64,000 nucleotides of DNA from the NCBI RefSeq assembly GCF_003864295.1, contig NZ_BDQK01000003.1, forward strand, positions 62,001 through 126,000, given 5' to 3'. This DNA is from Aphanothece sacrum FPU1. Its GTDB lineage: Bacteria > Cyanobacteriota > Cyanobacteriia > Cyanobacteriales > Microcystaceae. The notes beneath the pieces are model-generated. The model was not told the origin of the DNA and searched no databases. It worked only from the letters and a program-made list of their open reading frames with translations. The position numbers and the translations under genes are program-made. Position 1 is the first letter of the stretch. Each line of letters opens with the position of its first letter. Positions 44,875 through 53,666 of this stretch are shown piece after piece.

Positions 44875-46311
44875 ATGTTTTCACCGTCTGATGTCATAAC
44901 TGCTGTGCCTATTCCTCGCCAGCCCTCACCCACCACTAAATTTCCAATGCGTGGTCTCAATAATGAAGCCACTCCCGTTTTCGCGCTTAAAGAACTGGTT
45001 GCGAGTCTCTATCGAGAACAAAATAAAATTCAAAATTTATTAAGTTCCTTGGGGTTTGCCCTACGGAGTTTTAATAACTTGAATCAGTTTTTGGAATTGA
45101 CTCCCTTAATGGCAGCCAGAGTTACCGATGCGGATGGCAGTGCTTTGATTTTGTATAAAACTAAGGGTCAGCTATCCCTAGAACAGCTACATTGCCAAGA
45201 TCATCAGATCGCTCAAGAAATCCGTCAAGCGATCGCTCGCATTATTGGTCAAACCAATACTCAAGAGGACACCCCCGATTTATTAAGTTCCTTAGATGAA
45301 CAAATTCGTCATCTTTTAGGCACAAAAATTCGTCTTTATAGTACCCCAATTTTAGTTAAAAATGGTGAACGAGGTCGGCTCTATGTTTTTAGTACCGATC
45401 CAGAATATATTTGGACTCAAACTCGCCGTAAGTTACTACAATTAATCGCTGATCAAACGGCTGTGGCCATTGCCAATAACGAATTAACTGTAGAATTACG
45501 TTCCAAAGAACGACAAGATCGAGAACTCGAAATTGCCTCAGAAATTCAGTTACGCTTATTACCCCGTCAATGTCCCACTATTAAAGGAGTAGAACTGGCT
45601 GCTCGTTGTCAAACAGCTAATCGAGTCGGTGGGGACTATTACGATTTTATTCCCACTAATTACGATCAACTGCGTCAAGAGTCGCCAAACAAAGCTGATG
45701 AACCGGCCGCTTGTGTGCCTTGGAGCATCGTTATTGGGGATGTTATGGGTAAAGGAGTCCCTGCAGGTCTAATTATGACCATGACTAGGGGAATGCTCAG
45801 AGCAGAAGTGTTAAACCGTCACTCTCCGGCTAAGATTCTCCAACATCTTAATCGAGTCATGTACGCAGATTTAGACAATTCTCACCGTTTTGTCACTCTG
45901 TTTTATTCTGAATATGACCCCCAAACCGCTTGTCTATCTTTTAGCAATGCGGCCCATAATCCGCCTCTGTTATGGCAAGCAGCGACTCAGACGATTCAAA
46001 AACTCGATACGGATGGAATGTTAATCGGGTTAGATCCTGATTCTCAATACGAAGATGCCCAAATACAATTAGCTTCTGGGGATATAATTATCTATTATAC
46101 CGACGGGTTAACCGATGCTGTGAACCAACAGGGCGGTCGTTTTGATGAAGAAAATCTGGTTCAAACCTTCCAGGACGGATGTCAGCAATACGAAAATCCC
46201 CAAGAGATTCTAGATTATTTATTTAAGAAAATCGAGCATTTTATCGGTTCAGGTCATAATAACAATGATGATATGACTTTAGTCGTGATGCGGATAAAGT
46301 CATCTGAATAA
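44875..46311 (+). CDS. GAF-domain SpoIIE/RsbU-type PP2C phosphatase
   Basis: The 478-residue protein has an N-terminal GAF-like sensor (~40-210; ARVTDADGSALILYKTKGQLSLEQ.., LIADQTAVAIANNEL). A short helix follows (ELRSKERQDRELEIASEIQLRLLP) and then the SpoIIE phosphatase domain with GGDYYDFIP, VIGDVMGKGVPAGLIMT, FSNAAHNPPLL and YYTDGLTDAVN. It probably acts on anti-sigma-antagonist-like or response-regulator partners. It heads a run with a small protein, argH and a Nudix gene at 16-35 bp spacing. Confidence 0.92.
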   Translation: MFSPSDVITAVPIPRQPSPTTKFPMRGLNNEATPVFALKELVASLYREQNKIQNLLSSLGFALRSFNNLNQFLELTPLMAARVTDADGSALILYKTKGQLSLEQLHCQDHQIAQEIRQAIARIIGQTNTQEDTPDLLSSLDEQIRHLLGTKIRLYSTPILVKNGERGRLYVFSTDPEYIWTQTRRKLLQLIADQTAVAIANNELTVELRSKERQDRELEIASEIQLRLLPRQCPTIKGVELAARCQTANRVGGDYYDFIPTNYDQLRQESPNKADEPAACVPWSIVIGDVMGKGVPAGLIMTMTRGMLRAEVLNRHSPAKILQHLNRVMYADLDNSHRFVTLFYSEYDPQTACLSFSNAAHNPPLLWQAATQTIQKLDTDGMLIGLDPDSQYEDAQIQLASGDIIIYYTDGLTDAVNQQGGRFDEENLVQTFQDGCQQYENPQEILDYLFKKIEHFIGSGHNNNDDMTLVVMRIKSSE

Positions 46312-46338
46312 ACTTCAAATGGTAGGAGATATCTCTAA

Positions 46339-46584
46339 ATGCTGTTGTTTGACCCAACTATCAGTCTCGGTGTTGTTGATTGGTCTTGGTTACACGATCA
46401 TTTCTCTTTAGTAACTAATCCTCTGGTAGAGTCGGGCCATTTCTTAGCCCAAAAGATTGAAGATCCCCAGATTCTTGAAAAATTACAAAAATCTTGGCAA
46501 AACTTTATTAAATCGGGACAAGTTTGGGCCCTGGGGATTGGCTTTTTTTTTGGATGGGTTTTTCGTACTTTTACGGGTTCTTAA
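46339..46584 (+). CDS. Small conserved-type membrane protein, unknown function
   Basis: The 81-residue protein has a C-terminal hydrophobic span (VWALGIGFFFGWVFRTF) and a basic/aromatic N-terminal part. There is GGAG at 46323-46326 before the ATG. It sits 27 bp after the phosphatase gene and 35 bp before argH. Family not identified. It may be a cyanobacteria-specific small protein. Confidence 0.7.
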   Translation: MLLFDPTISLGVVDWSWLHDHFSLVTNPLVESGHFLAQKIEDPQILEKLQKSWQNFIKSGQVWALGIGFFFGWVFRTFTGS

Positions 46585-46619
46585 ACCCTTGTTGATTTGA
46601 ACTGTTTTAAGGATTTGCC

Positions 46620-48008
46620 GTGATACAACAAAAGACTTGGAGCGATCGCTTTGAAGGCAGTTTACATCCTGCCATTGTTCAGTTTAACGCTAGTATTGGC
46701 TTTGATATTGAACTGATTGAATATGATTTGACTGGATCAATCGCTCATGCAAAAATGCTGGCTCATACGGGTATTATTGCCCCGGAAGAAGCTCAACAAC
46801 TGGTAACAGGATTAGAGCAAATTCGTCAAGAATATCGTCAAGGCCAGTTTACCCCCGGCATCGATCAAGAAGATGTTCACTTTGCGGTTGAACGTCGTTT
46901 GACTGAACTTGTGGGAGATGTAGGTAAAAAACTCCATACCGCGCGATCGCGTAATGATCAGGTAGGGACTGATATCCGTCTTTACCTACGGGAGCAAATT
47001 AAGGATATTCGCACTCAGTTACGGGAATTTCAAGGAGTTTTACTCAATCATTCCCAAACTCATGTAGAGACCCTGATTCCTGGTTATACTCATTTACAAC
47101 GGGCCCAGCCTATCAGTTTAGCTCATCATTTACTGGCTTATTTCCAGATGGCTCAACGGGACTGGGAACGTTTAGGAGAAATTTACGCTAGAACCAATAT
47201 TTCGCCTTTGGGCTGTGGGGCCTTAGCCGGAACCACTTTTCCCATTGATCGTCATTACAGTGCCGAATTATTGGGGTTTGGTGGCGTTTATGGTAATAGT
47301 TTAGATGGGGTTAGCGATCGCGATTTTGCTATTGAATTTCTCAATGCGGCCAGTTTAATTATGGTACATTTGAGTCGTTTGAGTGAAGAAATGATTCTCT
47401 GGTCTTCCCATGAGTTTAGTTTCATTAGTCTGACGGATAGTTGCGCAACTGGCTCAAGTATTATGCCACAAAAGAAAAATCCTGATGTTCCTGAATTAGT
47501 ACGAGGGAAAGCAGGGCGTGTCTTTGGTCATTTGCAAGGTATGTTAGTCTTAATGAAGGGTTTACCCCTGGCCTATAATAAAGACTTACAGGAAGATAAG
47601 GAAGCGATTTTTGACGGGGTTAAAACCGTTAAAGGTTGTCTAGAAGCCATGACCATTTTATTAGGGGAAGGGATCAAATTCCGTCAGGAACGTTTGGCCC
47701 AAGCGGTTGCGGAAGATTTTTCTAATGCAACGGATGTAGCGGACTATTTAGCGGCGCGAGGGGTTCCTTTCCGAGAAGCTTATAATTTGGTGGGCAAAGT
47801 GGTTAAAACTAGCACTGCGGCCGGTAAACTGCTCAAAGATTTAACTTTAGAGGAGTGGCAACAACTCCATCCTAAGTTTGAAAGTGATATTTATGAAGCC
47901 ATTGCCCCTAAACAAGTGGTAGCGGCCCGTAATAGTTACGGAGGAACTGGTTTTGAGCAGATTCGTCAAGCCATTGCCAGGGCTATCGCTCAAATTGAGC
48001 AAACTTAA
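46620..48008 (+). CDS. argH: Argininosuccinate lyase
   Basis: The 462-residue fumarase/aspartase-superfamily enzyme makes arginine and fumarate. The signature [12 protein letters not shown] (~280-291), [12 protein letters not shown] (~105-116) and [10 protein letters not shown] (~155-164) contain active-site residues. [23 protein letters not shown] is the typical N-terminus. Translation starts at GTG 46620. It converts argininosuccinate in the last step of arginine synthesis. Confidence 0.97.
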   Translation: MIQQKTWSDRFEGSLHPAIVQFNASIGFDIELIEYDLTGSIAHAKMLAHTGIIAPEEAQQLVTGLEQIRQEYRQGQFTPGIDQEDVHFAVERRLTELVGDVGKKLHTARSRNDQVGTDIRLYLREQIKDIRTQLREFQGVLLNHSQTHVETLIPGYTHLQRAQPISLAHHLLAYFQMAQRDWERLGEIYARTNISPLGCGALAGTTFPIDRHYSAELLGFGGVYGNSLDGVSDRDFAIEFLNAASLIMVHLSRLSEEMILWSSHEFSFISLTDSCATGSSIMPQKKNPDVPELVRGKAGRVFGHLQGMLVLMKGLPLAYNKDLQEDKEAIFDGVKTVKGCLEAMTILLGEGIKFRQERLAQAVAEDFSNATDVADYLAARGVPFREAYNLVGKVVKTSTAAGKLLKDLTLEEWQQLHPKFESDIYEAIAPKQVVAARNSYGGTGFEQIRQAIARAIAQIEQT

Positions 48009-48024
48009 AGGTAATTGTTGATTT

Positions 48025-48480
48025 ATGAGTCAGTTATGGCGATATATTAAAACGATTATGGGGATAGTCTTCCGTCACCCGATTACGGGGGCCACGATTA
48101 TTCCCGTTCTTCCTGATGGTCGCATTGTCTTAATTCGACGGCAAGATACGGGGCAGTGGGGACTTCCTGGGGGTATTGTGGATTGGGGGGAAGATATCAC
48201 TACGACTGTTAAACGGGAATTAAGGGAAGAAACGGGCTTAGAATTATTAGAAATTCGTCGTTTAGTTGGGGTTTATTCTTCTCCTGATAGAGATCCCAGA
48301 ATTCATTCTATTTCTGTTTTAATGGAAGCTAATGTAACGGGTACATTCTCTGTTAAAGATACTTTAGAAGTTCTGGAGGTTGAGGCTTTTTTACCGGATG
48401 AATTACCATTAGGAAATCTCAGTCATGATCATGATCGTCAATTAGCAGATTATTTTCAAGGTTTGACTATTTTAGCTTAA
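48025..48480 (+). CDS. Nudix hydrolase
   Basis: The 151-residue protein has a complete Nudix box, GGIVDWGEDITTTVKRELREETGLEL (G-x5-E-x7-REL-x-EE-x-GL). LPDGRIVLIRRQDTGQWGLPGG precedes it. It hydrolyses nucleoside diphosphate-linked substrates, identity unknown. It is 16 bp after argH, so probably in the same transcript. Confidence 0.9.
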   Translation: MSQLWRYIKTIMGIVFRHPITGATIIPVLPDGRIVLIRRQDTGQWGLPGGIVDWGEDITTTVKRELREETGLELLEIRRLVGVYSSPDRDPRIHSISVLMEANVTGTFSVKDTLEVLEVEAFLPDELPLGNLSHDHDRQLADYFQGLTILA

Positions 48481-48513
48481 GTCACTGATTTTGAGGTAAT
48501 GTCAAACATGAAT

Positions 48514-48584
48514 TAGACATCTCCAGAAATTAACCTCAAACCCTTGTAGCATCGGGGTCAAATCTGTGATTTTGGAGATGTCTA
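48514..48584. repeat. 71-bp element with 12-bp inverted ends
   Basis: TAGACATCTCCA (48514-48525) and TGGAGATGTCTA (48573-48584) are exact inverted repeats. The interior has no gene. It is immediately followed by GTAGGTTGGGTT-type repeats. Confidence 0.55.
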
Positions 48585-48591
48585 TTGAGAG

Positions 48592-48714
48592 CGTAGGTTG
48601 GGTTTCGTTCCTCAACCCAACATCATATTTATGTTACTTGTTATCTGACATTATCTTCCCCCATTTTTTAACATTGATTTGTTGGGTTTCACTCCGTTCA
48701 ACCCAACCTACGAT
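48592..48714. repeat. Two inverted copies of the GTAGGTTGGGTT repeat
   Basis: GTAGGTTGGGTTTCGTTCC..CAACCCAAC at 48592-48620 and GTTGGGTTTCACTCC..CAACCCAACCTACG at 48680-48713 face each other. The same family is at 15393-15475 and 21953-21985. The 348-bp gap before brnT contains only these repeats. Confidence 0.6.
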
Positions 48715-48828
48715 CATGCTTTAATCTAGTGTACCCAAAAATTGATCAAAAAGCATCATTGTGCTAATAATAATGTAGGGTGAGCATTGCCTATCTTACT
48801 TAAATCATAACGGATCATAGAAATAATT

Positions 48829-49104
48829 ATGCGCTTTGATTGGGATGATCAAAAAAGCCAGCTACTCAAACAAAAAAGAGGGTATTTTCTCGAAGAAATA
48901 GCAGTTATTTTTACAGTCTCTTATGTAGAGAGGATGAAAAATGATGATCCAGAACAATTTATTGCCATTGGTTATTGTAATAATAATTTATTGTCTGTTA
49001 TCTATGAAATTCGTTATGATGAGGAGGGAGAATATATCTGGTTAGTTACCTATTGGAAAAGTACCAAACAAGAAAGTAAACTTTATGAACAATATTTCAA
49101 TTGA
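48829..49104 (+). CDS. BrnT-like (DUF497) toxin
   Basis: The 91-residue protein begins RFDWDDQKSQLLKQKRGYFLEEIAVIF, the BrnT-family pattern F-x-W-D-x-x-K. It ends with a strand-rich VTYWKSTKQESKLYEQYF. BrnT toxins are RelE-like ribonucleases. It overlaps the following antitoxin by 20 bases. The family match is clear but somewhat divergent. Confidence 0.75.
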   Translation: MRFDWDDQKSQLLKQKRGYFLEEIAVIFTVSYVERMKNDDPEQFIAIGYCNNNLLSVIYEIRYDEEGEYIWLVTYWKSTKQESKLYEQYFN

Positions 49105-49366
49105 TGAACTTGAAGAAAAAATTGAAGCAGGGGAAGAAATCATTGATCGCTATTTTGATGTTTCGACAACGCGAGTAGGAACCCCTCATGAAATGATACC
49201 AAGAAGAAAGCAAAATTTGATAATAACGAATATTGATCTTCCTCAATCTATGGTAAACGAACTTGATACAATGGCAACGGAATTAAATATTAATCGTGAA
49301 GCAGTTATTAAAATGATGCTGAGACGTAGCCTTGATGAGCATCATATTGCTAAAAATAGATTATAA
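49085..49366 (+). CDS. CopG/BrnA-type antitoxin
   Basis: The 93-residue protein has an N-terminal toxin-binding part (IEAGEEIIDRYFDVSTTRVG). A C-terminal ribbon-helix-helix follows: LIITNIDLPQSMVNELDTMATELNINREAVIKMMLRRSLDEH. It would neutralise the BrnT-like toxin and repress the operon. Its ATG lies inside the toxin gene. Confidence 0.78.
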   Translation: MNNISIDELEEKIEAGEEIIDRYFDVSTTRVGTPHEMIPRRKQNLIITNIDLPQSMVNELDTMATELNINREAVIKMMLRRSLDEHHIAKNRL

Positions 49367-49558
49367 GCCTTAACTATCATTGACAAGTATTGTTTAAAAA
49401 TTTGAAGCATAACTTTCAACTTTTACCCGACGGCGTACTAAAAATTCCAACTTTCCAACAGTACAGTTAAAAGTCTAGGATGTTTACAGGGTGTTAAGTG
49501 TTAAATTTTTTGTAGAAAGCCCTGAGTAAAAACAGGCGCATCCTAGACTATGTAATAA

Positions 49559-49632
49559 TCGGGATGACAGGATTTGAACCTGCGGCCCCTTCGTCCCGAA
49601 CGAAGTGCGCTACCAAGCTGCGCTACATCCCG
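49559..49632 (-). tRNA. tRNA-Pro (anticodon CGG)
   Basis: The minus strand folds as a cloverleaf: acceptor CGGGATG/CATCCCG, D-arm GCGC..GCGC, anticodon stem CTTCG/CGAAG with loop TTCGGGA, and T-arm CAGG-TTCAAAT-CCTG. The anticodon is CGG (proline, CCG codons). CCA is not encoded. The rest of the 350-bp gap shows no gene. Confidence 0.93.
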
Positions 49633-49716
49633 TAAGCAATAAACATCTAATCTATATTAACACGCTCTTTGAGATAAACTAAGTAAAGATAATACCATCA
49701 CAGGAGTCAACAAGGC

Positions 49717-50586
49717 GTGACGGTTAAACCGGAATGGCTACGAGTAAAAGCACCACAATGGCAACGAGTCGGCAGTGTCAAAGAGATATTGCGAGATTTA
49801 GGCTTAAATACGGTCTGTGAAGAGGCATCTTGTCCTAATATTGGGGAATGTTTCAACGCCGGAACCGCTACCTTTTTAATTATGGGGCCCGCTTGTACCC
49901 GTGCTTGTCCCTATTGTGACATTGATTTTGAGAAAAAACCGAAAGCCTTAGACCCTCTCGAACCCCTCAACCTAGCGGAAGCTGTACGCCGTCTTAATCT
50001 TAATCATGTGGTCATTACTTCTGTCAACCGAGATGATTTATCCGATGGGGGGGCCTCTCAATTTGTGCGCTGTATTGCAGAAATTCGGAAATTTTCCCTA
50101 AAAACAACCATTGAGGTCTTAATTCCTGATTTATGCGGCAATTGGGACGCATTAGCGACTATTTTGTCAGCTAAACCCGAAGTTCTCAATCATAATACAG
50201 AAACTATTCCCCGTTTATATCGTCAGGTACGTCCTCAAGGAGATTATGGGCGATCGCTGGAGTTATTGCAACGATGCAAACAATTAACCCCTGAAATTTA
50301 CACTAAATCCGGCTTAATGGTAGGATTAGGAGAAACAGATGCAGAAGTGCGTCAAGTAATGACAGAATTACGCCAAGTTGATTGTGATATTCTTACCCTG
50401 GGTCAATATTTACAACCCTCTCCTAAACATTTAGGGGTACAAGACTTTATCCATCCCACTCAGTTTGATGCGTGGCGAAAATTTGGCGAATCTATTGGGT
50501 TTTTACAGGTAGTATCTTCTCCTCTAACCCGTAGTTCTTATCATGCAGAACAAGTTAGAGACTTGATGGACAAATATCCTCGATAA
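49717..50586 (+). CDS. lipA: Lipoyl synthase
   Basis: The 289-residue radical-SAM enzyme inserts sulfur into octanoyl-lipoyl domains. Two iron-sulfur motifs are visible: C-x4-C-x5-C in [13 protein letters not shown] (~34-46), which binds the auxiliary cluster, and C-x3-C-x2-C in CTRACPYCD (~61-69). The R-S-S-Y motif is TRSSYHAEQ near the end. GTG 49717 is preceded by CAGGAG. It is flanked by tRNA genes. Confidence 0.96.
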   Translation: MTVKPEWLRVKAPQWQRVGSVKEILRDLGLNTVCEEASCPNIGECFNAGTATFLIMGPACTRACPYCDIDFEKKPKALDPLEPLNLAEAVRRLNLNHVVITSVNRDDLSDGGASQFVRCIAEIRKFSLKTTIEVLIPDLCGNWDALATILSAKPEVLNHNTETIPRLYRQVRPQGDYGRSLELLQRCKQLTPEIYTKSGLMVGLGETDAEVRQVMTELRQVDCDILTLGQYLQPSPKHLGVQDFIHPTQFDAWRKFGESIGFLQVVSSPLTRSSYHAEQVRDLMDKYPR

Positions 50587-50738
50587 TAAAGTTTATCTGT
50601 TCTTGTAAAAGTGCATCCAGACCAATTAGGACTTTTATGTTATCTTGGCCAAGATAGTTAAAAAATTCTGACAAAGATTTTGTCAAATTGTTGAAACTTG
50701 TGTTATGCTAGTATAGGTTGATGAAAAGGAAAATCAAC

Positions 50739-50809
50739 GCGGGTGTAGTTTAGTGGTAAAACCTTAGCCTTCCAAGCTAATGATAGGGGTTCGATTCCCC
50801 TCACCCGCT
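50739..50809 (+). tRNA. tRNA-Gly (anticodon TCC)
   Basis: The 71-base cloverleaf has acceptor GCGGGTG/CACCCGC, anticodon stem TTAGC/GCTAA with loop CTTCCAA (anticodon TCC), and T-arm AGGGG-TTCGATT-CCCCT. The discriminator base is T, and CCA is not encoded. Pol III-like boxes are not relevant in bacteria; the fold alone supports the call. Confidence 0.95.
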
Positions 50810-51027
50810 TTCTCTCAAACCTTGTTAAATCAAGACTTTCAGTAAAATGTTAGATTTTGTTAAAGCCTTTGATTAACTAAAATTAACTTCATTTTGACAG
50901 TCAATTGACAGTCAAAATAAATCATCAATTAACTGTCAAAAAGGTAAAAAAGCTCCTACAACAATACGGACAAACCATAAGACACAAAAACTAATAATCA
51001 CAATTCCAATGTCAATTAAAAAGTACA

Positions 51028-51250
51028 TTAGTTTTTTTTCCGAGAGGTGTCATAGGGGACAAATCCTGTTCCCGTTTTGGCTAAATAAAACTCAACCGCT
51101 CTAACTTGTCCCATAAGCAATTCTATTTGTGATTCAAACTGGCGATGCTTGGATTCCAATAAGCGATCGCGTTCTTCTTGTGATCGTTTGTTAGAAAATT
51201 GGGTTGTACCAAGCGATCGCTGTGTGGATTTGGCGATCGCTGTTTGGGTT
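51028..51250 (-). pseudogene. Fragment of a coiled-coil-type protein gene with HIP1 repeats
   Basis: The minus strand has an open frame without an ATG at its beginning, ending at TAA 51028-51030. It encodes TQFSNKRSQEERDRLLESKHRQFESQIELLMGQVRAVEFYLAKTGTGFVPYDTSRKKN. It lies downstream of the ribbon-helix-helix-type gene. Copies of the HIP1 octamer about 20 bp apart (51213, 51233, 51253, and a degenerate one at 51272) run through its 5' part, and a TAA precedes it. The other part of the 50810-51291 gap shows nothing. It is probably a degraded small gene. Confidence 0.45.
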
Positions 51251-51291
51251 TAGCGATCGCTGTTGGATTTAGCTATCGCTGTCACTGTACC

Positions 51292-51687
51292 TCATGAGAA
51301 AGCTTCAGCCGTTTCCTTTTTTGTTTTCTTCTCCGGCTGCACCCGATTATCCGCGATAACTCGACGCACAAATTCTTTAGCATCGTTAGCGGTTCTTCCT
51401 TCTGGAAATTTACTTAACATTTCCTCCAGTGGTTGAGGAGCTTCAAGAAAAAACTCATCTTTATTTGTCAACTCAGACAAAACCTTAGCTAAATCCTGAA
51501 CAGTTGACTCTAAGGAAGTTAACCGTTCTTCCCAGTTAGGATTCCGAGCATTATCAGTTAATTCATAAGATTCCAACATTTCTAAAAGGAGTCGTTTCGC
51601 CGTCAAGTTTAAAGATTCATTATTTTCAACGTAAGTTTTTAAAAATTCCTCTTGATTTTTATTGATACTGAATGTGATTATGGGCAT
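51292..51687 (-). CDS. Ribbon-helix-helix-type small DNA-binding protein (candidate)
   Basis: The 131-residue protein begins PIITFSINKNQEEFLKTYVENNESLNLTAKRLLLEMLESY, a strand followed by two helices as in CopG/Arc/ParR-type proteins. The rest is a coiled-coil-like segment (EERLTSLESTVQDLAKVLSEL) and a basic tail. An AT-rich direct-repeat array abuts its start codon (51693-51830), suggesting it binds there. No ParA/ParM-type partner is seen. It could be a plasmid-derived partition or copy-control protein; the fold is inferred by eye. Confidence 0.55.
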   Translation of the reverse strand: MPIITFSINKNQEEFLKTYVENNESLNLTAKRLLLEMLESYELTDNARNPNWEERLTSLESTVQDLAKVLSELTNKDEFFLEAPQPLEEMLSKFPEGRTANDAKEFVRRVIADNRVQPEKKTKKETAEAFS

Positions 51688-51692
51688 ATAAA

Positions 51693-51830
51693 CCTTTAGA
51701 TAGTAGTTTAGATATATAGTATAAAATCTAAACTTTTTATATATCTAAGGTATCATCTAAATTATTTTATATATATAAACTATTATCTAAACTATTTATA
51801 TATCTAAATAATTATCTAAACTATTTAGAT
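51693..51830 (-). repeat. AT-rich iteron-like array
   Basis: ATCTAAA(C/T)-type units begin at 51726, 51743, 51755, 51785, 51802 and 51814. They alternate with spacings near 17 and 12 bases (29-30 bp overall period). Inverted copies (GTTTAGAT, ATTTAGAT) lie at 51706 and 51823. The array is directly upstream of the minus-strand gene at 51292-51687. It resembles an operator or centromere-like (parC/iteron) site. Confidence 0.7.
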
Positions 51831-51914
51831 GTTGTGTTAAAACCTAGAATTAGCGGTAATAATAAAAACGGGGTCAAACTGACCCCCACTTAAAACACTC
51901 CTAAAGTATATCCG

Positions 51915-52241
51915 ATGACACCAGAAGAAAGACTAAGCCAAATTGAAGCTTTATTTGCTACGGCAGCTAAATATACTACCCGTCACGAAGCGGCGATCAC
52001 TCGTCAAGAAGAAGCGATCGCACGTCAAGAAGAAGCGATCGCACGTCATGAAGAAGTGATCGTACGTCATGAAGAAACCCTTGAAAGATTAGACAATCAA
52101 GTGATTGACTTAAATCTTAAGTTAGCTGAAACAGTTGAGATTATGCGAGACTTAGCAGTTTATCAACGGCAAAGTCAAGAAGAAATACAACGCATTTGGC
52201 AATACTTAATGAGTCAAACCAGCAACGGTCACAACAGTTAA
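51915..52241 (+). CDS. Small coiled-coil protein with heptad-size repeats
   Basis: The 108-residue helical protein contains four tandem 7-residue units (AITRQEE-AIARQEE-AIARHEE-VIVRHEE). These are encoded by 21-bp repeats that carry the HIP1-like GCGATCGC. The C-terminal part DLNLKLAETVEIMRDLAVYQRQSQEEIQRIWQYLM resembles other small cyanobacterial coiled-coil proteins. Function unknown. A perfect 22-bp palindrome follows the stop codon. Confidence 0.6.
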   Translation: MTPEERLSQIEALFATAAKYTTRHEAAITRQEEAIARQEEAIARHEEVIVRHEETLERLDNQVIDLNLKLAETVEIMRDLAVYQRQSQEEIQRIWQYLMSQTSNGHNS

Positions 52242-52247
52242 TTATTT

Positions 52248-52269
52248 ACTGAGGGGAATTCCCCTCAGT
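52248..52269. repeat. 22-bp perfect palindrome after the coiled-coil gene
   Basis: The arms ACTGAGGGGAA and TTCCCCTCAGT form a perfect hairpin 6 bases after the stop codon. No T-run follows, so it may be a 3'-end hairpin rather than a canonical terminator. Confidence 0.5.
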
Positions 52270-52326
52270 ATTAAAGAGGCGTTACAGGCTCTCCGTTCAT
52301 AATGAGGTAAAATGTAACAGCCTGCT

Positions 52327-52392
52327 ATGGCTCAAGTAACTCAACAGGATATTCGTAACTGGTTTGCTCATTGCTGCTACTGTACCTCATGA
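52327..52392 (+). pseudogene. Gene fragment cut by the IS4-type element
   Basis: A 21-codon frame reads MAQVTQQDIRNWFAHCCYCTS and ends one base before the IS left end (52394). It looks like the beginning of a larger protein, possibly a transposase, but the identity is not certain. The sequence to the right of the IS is from a different gene. Confidence 0.35.
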
Positions 52393-52393
52393 G

Positions 52394-53666
52394 CTGGCGT
52401 GGGGACATGAAACCCTGAAAGCCTTACCAGATGACGAAAAGAGCAAAACATGGTAAAAAGAAAATGTTCTTTTTTTAGCGATCGCCGTCTAAACCCAAAA
52501 TGTTACCAGAAATTTATAACAACCATTTAACAAAGTATCTGAAAAAATCGGAATATTTAATACTGTTAATCATGATAGAATTAGTGCAAGTATATAGGAA
52601 AATTAGGTTTTATGAGTTAGCTAGTTATTTTCCCAGTCCCATTTTATTTGAAAGTAAGAGAAAAAAGTTAAAACGGTTTTTCGAGATTCCTTGTTTGACA
52701 ATTGAAGGAGTATGGATACCTATCATAAAACAGTGGTTAAAGCAATCATTTAGTACAGGAGATGTCTTACATATTGCCATAGATAGAACCCAATGGGGGT
52801 TGATTAATATTTTGATGGTAAGTCTGGTAATTGATAATAGAGGAATTCCCTTATATTTTGAGTTGCTAGATCACATCGGTAATAGTAACTTTGACACACA
52901 GAAAAGTATATTAGCCCGAATATTACTCTTTCTAAAAGAATATAAAATAGTTGTCTTAGGGGATAGAGAATTCTGCTCAGTTGAACTAGCAAAATGGTTA
53001 CATGGACAAAAAAGAGTTTATTATGCACTCAGATTGAAGAAAAGCAACTATATTGAAGTAGAAAAGGAAATGTGGACGCGACTAAAAGATTTAGGATTAT
53101 CTTCAGGAATGTCTTTATTTTATCAAGGAGTTAAAGTTACGAAAACAAAAGGATTTATAGGCAGTAATATAGTGGCGAAATGGAAAAAGAAGTATAGAGG
53201 AATAGAGACAAAAGAAGCTTGGTTTATTATCACAAATTTAACCAGTATTGATGAGACGATTGACGCTTATAAAAAGAGATTTTGTATTGAGGAAATGTTT
53301 CGGGATTTTAAGAAAGGTGGTTATGATTTAGAAAGAACGAAATTAACAGGACATCGCCTTACTTCCTTAATTATATTGATTACTCTAGCTTATTCAATGG
53401 CAACATTTTCTGGAAAAATTATTAAAGAGAAAGGATTGGCAAAATATGTGGGGAGAGTCAGAAAAAACAAGAAAATGCGACGGAGACACAGTAACTTTTA
53501 TATCGGTCTTCATGGAAAAGATTGGGTTGACTCTTGTGATTTATTTACCGTTGAAGCCCAGGCATTAATGCAATTAAGCCCCGAAAAACGCGCCTATTAT
53601 CGACGAGGACGACGGGCTATATCCCTGATTAAGTCTAGCTTATAGATTTTTATGTCCCCACGCCAG
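52394..53666 (+). mobile_element. IS4-family insertion sequence (1273 bp)
   Basis: The ends CTGGCGTGGGGACAT (52394-52408) and ATGTCCCCACGCCAG (53652-53666) are perfect 15-bp inverted repeats around one transposase gene. No target duplication is seen: the left flank ends CCTCATGAG and the right flank begins ATTGTCACG. The flanks belong to different genes, which suggests a deletion or recombination after insertion. Confidence 0.9.
52500..53645 (+). CDS. IS4-family DDE transposase
   Basis: The 381-residue transposase has catalytic Asp95 (HIAIDRTQWG), Asp155 (VVLGDREFC) and Glu264. It shows the IS4 YREK signature: Tyr257, Arg260, Glu264 and Lys271 in DAYKKRFCIEEMFRDFKKGG. The C-terminus is rich in basic residues. 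The frame is intact, so the element may still be active. Confidence 0.92.
   Translation: MLPEIYNNHLTKYLKKSEYLILLIMIELVQVYRKIRFYELASYFPSPILFESKRKKLKRFFEIPCLTIEGVWIPIIKQWLKQSFSTGDVLHIAIDRTQWGLINILMVSLVIDNRGIPLYFELLDHIGNSNFDTQKSILARILLFLKEYKIVVLGDREFCSVELAKWLHGQKRVYYALRLKKSNYIEVEKEMWTRLKDLGLSSGMSLFYQGVKVTKTKGFIGSNIVAKWKKKYRGIETKEAWFIITNLTSIDETIDAYKKRFCIEEMFRDFKKGGYDLERTKLTGHRLTSLIILITLAYSMATFSGKIIKEKGLAKYVGRVRKNKKMRRRHSNFYIGLHGKDWVDSCDLFTVEAQALMQLSPEKRAYYRRGRRAISLIKSSL

Noticed and set aside
51726-51830. Array of repeats as a CRISPR
   Set aside because: Units are too short and intervening bases too few and AT-rich; they are better described as iterons or operators.
52327-52393. Antitoxin of the YafQ-type toxin on the left side of the IS
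   Set aside because: The 21-residue fragment MAQVTQQDIRNWFAHCCYCTS does not resemble RelB/DinJ antitoxins; the flanks probably come from unrelated genes.
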